Source of the DNA: CAISDA01 sp050258555
Lineage (GTDB): Bacteria > Bacteroidota > Ignavibacteria > UBA10030 > UBA8401
DNA: 34,511 bases
Reading direction: 5' to 3'
NCBI GenBank assembly: GCA_050258555.1
Contig: JBLMZA010000077.1
Span: 1-34,511, forward strand
Shown here: piece by piece, positions 30,433 through 34,511 of the stretch
How the letters are laid out: every line of letters starts with the position of its first letter
Numbering within the stretch: position 1 is the first letter of the stretch
Translations under genes and position numbers: made by a program
Notes under the pieces: generated by a model
Databases searched by the model: none
Told to the model about the DNA's origin: nothing
Seen by the model: only the letters and a program-made list of their open reading frames with translations

Positions 30433-31785
30433 ATGGCTCTCACGACACATTCCACTGCACGTGATTTGACGACGATGCTCCTGCGCACACCGGCGCCGCT
30501 TCTTCTCTCTGCAGGAGCAATCGGCGCCTGCCTCCTGTCCTGGTTCGTGCTCCCTTTCCACCCGGCTGTCGCTCTTGCCGCGTGCTTCATGGTCTCTTCG
30601 GTGCTCTATGCGGCATTCGCCTTTTCTCTTGGGAAGTATGAACTGTCCGCGCGCAGCCTCTCCCTTCTTCTGGCAGGAGCAATGATCCTGCGTCTGTGTT
30701 TTTTGTGGACGACGCCCGTGGGATCGGACGATTTCTACCGCTACATCTGGGACGGGCGCGTGCAGGCCGCAGCCATCAATCCGTATGCGCACGCGCCGAA
30801 CGATCCGGCGCTCCGGTCGCTGCACACCGAAGCAATCCCCACGCGCGTGAATCATCCGGAATTCCGGACGCTCTATTTTCCTTTGAGCCTGTGGATGTTC
30901 TATCTGTCGTATGAACTATCGGGAGAGATGATCTGGGGATACAAATTGATGCTGCTTCTTGCGGAATGTGCGACCGTGCTCGGGCTCGTCCTTCTTCTGC
31001 GCGCACGGGCCATCGAGGCGAAGTACGTGCTCCTGTACGCCCTCTGCCCTCTGCCCATGGTGCAGTTTGCGATCGATGCGCACCTGGACGGACTGGGACT
31101 GCCATTTCTCGTCTTCGGCATTCTATTATATTACAGGAAGAAACCGTTTGCCTCGGCGCTTCTGCTCGGACTCTCCATGTCGATCAAGCCCGTGGCGCTC
31201 GTGCTCCTGCCGGTGCTGTTCTTCCGCACAGAGAGGTGGAAGGAGAAGATGCTCTATATTATAATCCCGCTTGCGGCCGTCCTCCTGCCGTTTCTTCCCT
31301 ATACGATCTCGGCCCAGCCCTTCGATGCGATACTAGCCTTCGCAAAAAACTGGACATTCAACGGAGCGGTGTTCGAAGTGATCAATGCATTCGTTGCCAA
31401 CAATCAGCAATCGCGCCTCATCTGCGCCGGCATCCTGACGGCCGCGCTTCTTGTGCTCTATGCGCAGAAGCGCATGGAGACGCATGACATGCTCTATTAC
31501 GCCGCGCTGCTGTTGTTTCTTTGTTCGCCCGTGGTGCATCCCTGGTATGTGAACTGGCTTGCCGTACTCGTGCCGCTTGCACGCCGCGCCTCCGGCATCG
31601 CCTATCTCGCAATGGTGAGCCTTGCGGTCTATACATCCACGCTCTATATTCTTACCGGGCGGTGGGAGCAGCCGGCCCTTCTTCTTGCTGTGGAATACAT
31701 TCCCGTCATCGGGCTTTTTGCATGGGAGATGCTGCGCTTTGCGCGCTCACGCGGGAAGCACGCTCCTGAAATCAGAACAGTGTAA
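30433..31785 (+). CDS. GT-C fold membrane glycosyltransferase (GT87/MptB-like)
   Basis: A 450-residue polytopic membrane protein with about 11-12 hydrophobic helices. The first periplasmic loop carries the GT-C acidic motif and its surroundings (VGSDDFYRYIWDGRV and then INPYAHAPND, about residues 95-118). The pattern matches polyprenol-phosphate-mannose-dependent mannosyltransferases of the GT87/MptA-MptB type. It would add a sugar to a lipid or envelope glycan; donor and acceptor are unknown. The ATG at 30433 lacks a clear ribosome binding site, and Met15 (30475) is an alternative. Its last 14 bases overlap the end of the converging cheD. Confidence 0.82.
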   Translation: MALTTHSTARDLTTMLLRTPAPLLLSAGAIGACLLSWFVLPFHPAVALAACFMVSSVLYAAFAFSLGKYELSARSLSLLLAGAMILRLCFLWTTPVGSDDFYRYIWDGRVQAAAINPYAHAPNDPALRSLHTEAIPTRVNHPEFRTLYFPLSLWMFYLSYELSGEMIWGYKLMLLLAECATVLGLVLLLRARAIEAKYVLLYALCPLPMVQFAIDAHLDGLGLPFLVFGILLYYRKKPFASALLLGLSMSIKPVALVLLPVLFFRTERWKEKMLYIIIPLAAVLLPFLPYTISAQPFDAILAFAKNWTFNGAVFEVINAFVANNQQSRLICAGILTAALLVLYAQKRMETHDMLYYAALLLFLCSPVVHPWYVNWLAVLVPLARRASGIAYLAMVSLAVYTSTLYILTGRWEQPALLLAVEYIPVIGLFAWEMLRFARSRGKHAPEIRTV

Positions 31786-32386
31786 TATTCTCCCGACGGC
31801 GATGATGGAGCTCCTGCGTGATTTTCTCGCGGTAGGAAAGCTCCTTCTCTTCGGCGATGATGAAGCGTTCCATGGAAAGGAACTTCACGAGGACTTCGAA
31901 CCGGTGGGGAAGATATTCGAGCCTCAATCCGTTCCTGCCTCCGGTATGGCGCGTGATGATCGGGATGGATTCCGTTTCAAGAAATTTTTCCACAAACCGG
32001 ACGTTCATCTCCCCCACCGTCATGCCATCGCCGCATGCCTGCTGCAGCGCTGCGCCGCCAAACACCTTCGCCCTGATCGAGCGCCGTCTTGCGCCGAGCT
32101 TCATCATGTCGTTGATCAGCATTTCCATCGCATTGATCCCGTAGCATGTCGAGAGATCGGGATCGCCGGCCGTTCCCGGAAGGAAGATGTGGTTTGCGCC
32201 GCCGATGCCCGTCGAGGGATCGAAGAGGCATGCGGAAACGCACGAGCCGAGAACGGTTCTGATTTTTATCGGCCGGCTGCTGGCATAGAGTCCGCCGATA
32301 TGGAGCATGACAATCGGAAGCTCGGTCTTCCCGTGCGCGGCCGGATGAAAAGGGGTGAGCGCCGTGTCGTTGAGCGGATTAAACAT
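31772..32386 (-). CDS. cheD: Chemoreceptor glutamine deamidase CheD
   Basis: A 204-residue protein that deamidates or demethylates chemoreceptor glutamines and can bind CheC. Key residues are visible: TVLGSCVSACLFD with catalytic Cys49 and Thr44, and GGANHIFLP with His66. VFGGAAL and the FVEKFLETE segment fit the family. ATG 32386 overlaps the end of cheB by 8 nt and has GAGG about 10 nt upstream. Residues beyond about 170 form a charged C-terminal extension. It is last in the che cluster. Confidence 0.92.
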   Translation of the reverse strand: MFNPLNDTALTPFHPAAHGKTELPIVMLHIGGLYASSRPIKIRTVLGSCVSACLFDPSTGIGGANHIFLPGTAGDPDLSTCYGINAMEMLINDMMKLGARRRSIRAKVFGGAALQQACGDGMTVGEMNVRFVEKFLETESIPIITRHTGGRNGLRLEYLPHRFEVLVKFLSMERFIIAEEKELSYREKITQELHHRRRENITLF

Positions 32387-33446
32387 GGGCGAGCGCCTCA
32401 TGTGCGATCGAGCTCAGCGGCAGGATCTTGTCGACGCCGCCGAGCTTGATCGCTTCCATCGGCATGCCGAAGACGACGCAGCTCGCTTCATCCTGCGCGA
32501 TCGTCCATGCCCCGGCTTCCTTCATTTCCTTCAATCCCCGCGCGCCGTCATCTCCCATGCCCGTCATGATGATGCCGATCGCGTTCTTCCCCGCATAGCG
32601 CGCGCTCGAACGGAAGAGCACGTCGACCGAGGGCCGGTGGCGCGAAACGAGCGGACCGTCCTTGATCTCGACGTAGTAGCGGGCGCCGCTTCGCTTCAGG
32701 AGCATGTGCCGGTTGCCCGGAGCGATGAGCACGCGCCCCCTGATCACCGAATCGTTCGTCTCGGCTTCCTTCACGGTGACGCGGCAGAGGCCGTTCAAAC
32801 GCTCGGCAAACGAGCGCGTGAAATGCTCGGGCATATGCTGCACGATGACGATGCCCGGCGCATCGGCCGGGAGCGATTCCAGAAACACGCGCAGCGCATC
32901 GGTGCCGCCGGTCGAGGCGCCCACGGCAATGATCTTCTCCGTCGTCTGCACCATGGCGTTGCCCCTTGCGCGGGCCAGCATGACATCGGCCGAGAGCTTC
33001 GCCGTCGGCTGCTCTTTCGGCATGCGCTTGCGCACGCCGGCTCTGAATGCCGCCTTCACCGCATCGCAGAGAATGATTTTCGACTCCTCGATGAAGTGCT
33101 TCGTGCCGAGCGCCGGCTTTGCGATCACTTCGATCGCTCCGCATTCCAATGCCCGCCAGGCGCTTTCCGAACCCTTGCCCACCAGGCTTGAGATGACGAT
33201 CACGGGAATCGGATGCTGCGCCATGAGCTTCGAAAGGAATGTGATGCCGTCCATGCGCGGCATCTCGACATCGAGCGTGATCACATCGGGCACCTGGTGC
33301 GCGATGCGCTCGACGGCGATATAGGGATCGGCCGCCGTTCCCATCACTTCGATCTCCGGGTCGGACGAGAGCACTTCGCTCAATGTCTGGCGGACCACCG
33401 ACGAATCGTCGATGATCAGCACGCTGATCTTTTTTGCTCCACCCAT
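32379..33446 (-). CDS. cheB: Chemotaxis response regulator and protein-glutamate methylesterase CheB
   Basis: A 355-residue two-domain protein. The receiver domain (about 5-120) has acidic DD (13-14), phosphoacceptor Asp59 (TLDVEMPRMDG) and Lys110 (IAKP). The C-terminal methylesterase (about 170-350) has the catalytic triad Ser178 (GASTGG), His204 (VQHMPEH) and Asp300 (GMGDDGARG). It removes methyl groups from chemoreceptors after phosphorylation by CheA. A strong AAGGAG site precedes the ATG. It lies 12 nt after cheR and overlaps cheD. Confidence 0.97.
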   Translation of the reverse strand: MGGAKKISVLIIDDSSVVRQTLSEVLSSDPEIEVMGTAADPYIAVERIAHQVPDVITLDVEMPRMDGITFLSKLMAQHPIPVIVISSLVGKGSESAWRALECGAIEVIAKPALGTKHFIEESKIILCDAVKAAFRAGVRKRMPKEQPTAKLSADVMLARARGNAMVQTTEKIIAVGASTGGTDALRVFLESLPADAPGIVIVQHMPEHFTRSFAERLNGLCRVTVKEAETNDSVIRGRVLIAPGNRHMLLKRSGARYYVEIKDGPLVSRHRPSVDVLFRSSARYAGKNAIGIIMTGMGDDGARGLKEMKEAGAWTIAQDEASCVVFGMPMEAIKLGGVDKILPLSSIAHEALAHV

Positions 33447-33458
33447 CTCTCTCGCTCC

Positions 33459-34346
33459 TTATCCTCTCTTGCGGTAAATCGTGGCGGCCACGGTGTCGAC
33501 CGGAAGCGGAATGCCGCTCAGCGTTTCGGAATGCCCCAGAAACAGATATCCGCCCGGCACGAGATAATTCACGAGATGCCGCAAGAGCGCGGCCTGCGTG
33601 GGTTTGTCGAAATAAATGATCACATTCCGGCAGAAGATCACCTCGAACCGATCCTCGATCCCATAGGATTCATCCATCAGATTGAGCCGGCGGAATTCGA
33701 CAGACTCTCTCAATTGGGGGACAATCTTCACCAGCGCCTTCGACGGATCCTTGCTCTTGAGCAGATACTTTTTCTTGTACTCCATCGGGATCGGCTCCGC
33801 ATCTTCCTGCCTGTAGACGCCTTTGACTGCCTTCTCCAGGACGCGCGTCGAGATGTCGGTGCCGAGCACCGACCACGACAGGTGCGGACGGTCTTCGGCA
33901 TAGTCTGCCAGAAGCATGGCCAGCGTATAGGGTTCCTGTCCCGACGAACATGCAGCGCTCCAGACGCGGACCCGGTCCTGTCGAAGCAACCGGCTGCGCT
34001 CGAGCATCGGCAGCGCGGTCGAAGCCAGATACTCGAAGTGGTGCGGCTCGCGGAAGAAATCCGTCGTGTTCGTGGTCACCGCATTGATGAACTCTCCCAT
34101 CTCGCGCTCCGCGCCCTCGGGACTGAAGAGAAACGCGACATACTCCCTGAAATTTTTCATCTCGAGCACGCGCAGGCGCTTCTGCAATCGCGCCTGCAGC
34201 ATCGTCTTTTTGGCGGAGGGCAATGTGATGCCGATCCGCCCGTAGACGAATTCAGAGAGACGGGCGAATTCGCCGTCGGTGAGCTCCTGCAGCGCGAGCG
34301 AGCGGTCTTCCTGCTTCGGCATCACGGCCGGCGCTTCATTCAGCAT
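33459..34346 (-). CDS. cheR: Chemotaxis protein methyltransferase CheR
   Basis: A 295-residue AdoMet-dependent methyltransferase that methylates receptor glutamates. The N-terminal helical domain is about 15-95. The AdoMet-binding region has VTTNTTDFFREPHHFEYL, VWSAACSSGQEPYTLAM and FEVIFCRNVIIYFD, all family hallmarks. ATG 34346 is preferred: AAGG lies 6 nt before it. The ATG two codons upstream (34352) is almost on top of that site. The gene begins inside the end of cheW. Confidence 0.95.
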   Translation of the reverse strand: MLNEAPAVMPKQEDRSLALQELTDGEFARLSEFVYGRIGITLPSAKKTMLQARLQKRLRVLEMKNFREYVAFLFSPEGAEREMGEFINAVTTNTTDFFREPHHFEYLASTALPMLERSRLLRQDRVRVWSAACSSGQEPYTLAMLLADYAEDRPHLSWSVLGTDISTRVLEKAVKGVYRQEDAEPIPMEYKKKYLLKSKDPSKALVKIVPQLRESVEFRRLNLMDESYGIEDRFEVIFCRNVIIYFDKPTQAALLRHLVNYLVPGGYLFLGHSETLSGIPLPVDTVAATIYRKRG

Positions 34347-34511
34347 CGGCATCCTTCACCGTTTCCGCCTCGATGACTTTTTCCAGTTCTCCGAAGGAGA
34401 AGATCTTTTCGATATCGAGGATGATGACGAAGCCTTCATCGCGCTTGCCCATGCCCTTGATGAACTCGGTCTCGAGCTTCATGCCCAGCTTCGGGGCGGG
34501 TTCGATCGAGG
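34336..34511 (-). CDS. cheW: CheW-type coupling protein, C-terminal part (5' end beyond the window)
   Basis: The visible 57 codons match the end of CheW: PAPKLGMKLETEFIKGMGK, then RDEGFVIILDIEKIF and a charged helix, ending in TGA at 34338-34336. CheW links chemoreceptors to CheA. The stop lies within the start region of cheR, so the two are translationally linked. The rest of the gene is outside the window. Confidence 0.88.
   Translation of the reverse strand, partial: SIEPAPKLGMKLETEFIKGMGKRDEGFVIILDIEKIFSFGELEKVIEAETVKDADAE

Noticed and set aside
28709..30469. Long open frame (586 codons) on the plus strand opposite the M16 peptidase
   Set aside because: Same codon-mirror effect. The minus strand has signal peptide, HLFEH and a good ribosome binding site.
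1..34511. CRISPR array, prophage or toxin-antitoxin pair
   Set aside because: No regularly spaced repeats, phage structural genes or recognisable toxin-antitoxin pair were seen on either strand.

Overview
The window (about 34.5 kb, roughly 55-60% G+C by eye) looks like a chromosomal segment from the Bacteroidota/Chlorobiota side of the FCB group, for example an Ignavibacteria- or Kapabacteria-like lineage. The main clue is four secreted proteins that end in the same type IX secretion (T9SS) sorting domain, each carrying NYPNPFNPST. The lineage is inferred; no rRNA or marker phylogeny was available.

Layout. From 1 to 19954 nearly everything is on the minus strand. Read in transcription order this is: a PgpH-type HD phosphodiesterase, xerD, a solitary DNA methyltransferase, a DUF1611 protein, an adenosine-specific kinase, lysC, asd, a thioredoxin-like protein, a secreted esterase, a GH18 protein, a Mut7-C RNase-fold protein, a secreted polysaccharide deacetylase-like protein, a Tat-exported LD-carboxypeptidase, lysA with a strong terminator, a GntR/FCD regulator, meso-DAP dehydrogenase (ddh), a conserved hypothetical, and the first codons of another gene. 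Several neighbours overlap as ATGA. From 20109 to 23312 a plus-strand operon (rsmA-mgtE-PAP2 protein) starts from a near-consensus sigma70 promoter.

From 23357 to 24613 is the least ordinary part: tRNA-His and tRNA-Glu, then a 705-bp element bounded by 47/48-bp inverted repeats of IS3-family type. Inside it are a frameshifted stub of IS3 orfA and, on the opposite strand, one intact small membrane-protein gene. The element abuts exactly a second copy of the last 26 bp of the tRNA-Glu region. It resembles a transposase-less IS carrying a passenger gene, lodged in tRNA-derived sequence.

From 24617 to 30202, minus-strand genes encode a T9SS cargo protein, a cohesin/dockerin-like surface protein, and a pair of M16 peptidases (one without the HxxEH site, one with it). 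A divergent GT-C mannosyltransferase-like membrane protein follows. The right end is a chemotaxis cluster transcribed leftwards (cheW partial, cheR, cheB, cheD).

How the genes fit together. lysC, asd, ddh and lysA cover the aspartate entry steps and the meso-DAP formation and decarboxylation steps of a dehydrogenase-type lysine pathway; dapA and dapB are not in the window. The LD-carboxypeptidase next to lysA and the DUF1611/DgcN-like protein are compatible with cell-wall and D-amino-acid turnover. The secreted deacetylase, GH18 protein, esterase, M16 peptidases and cohesin protein suggest a polymer-degrading, surface-active lifestyle, and the che genes suggest chemotaxis.
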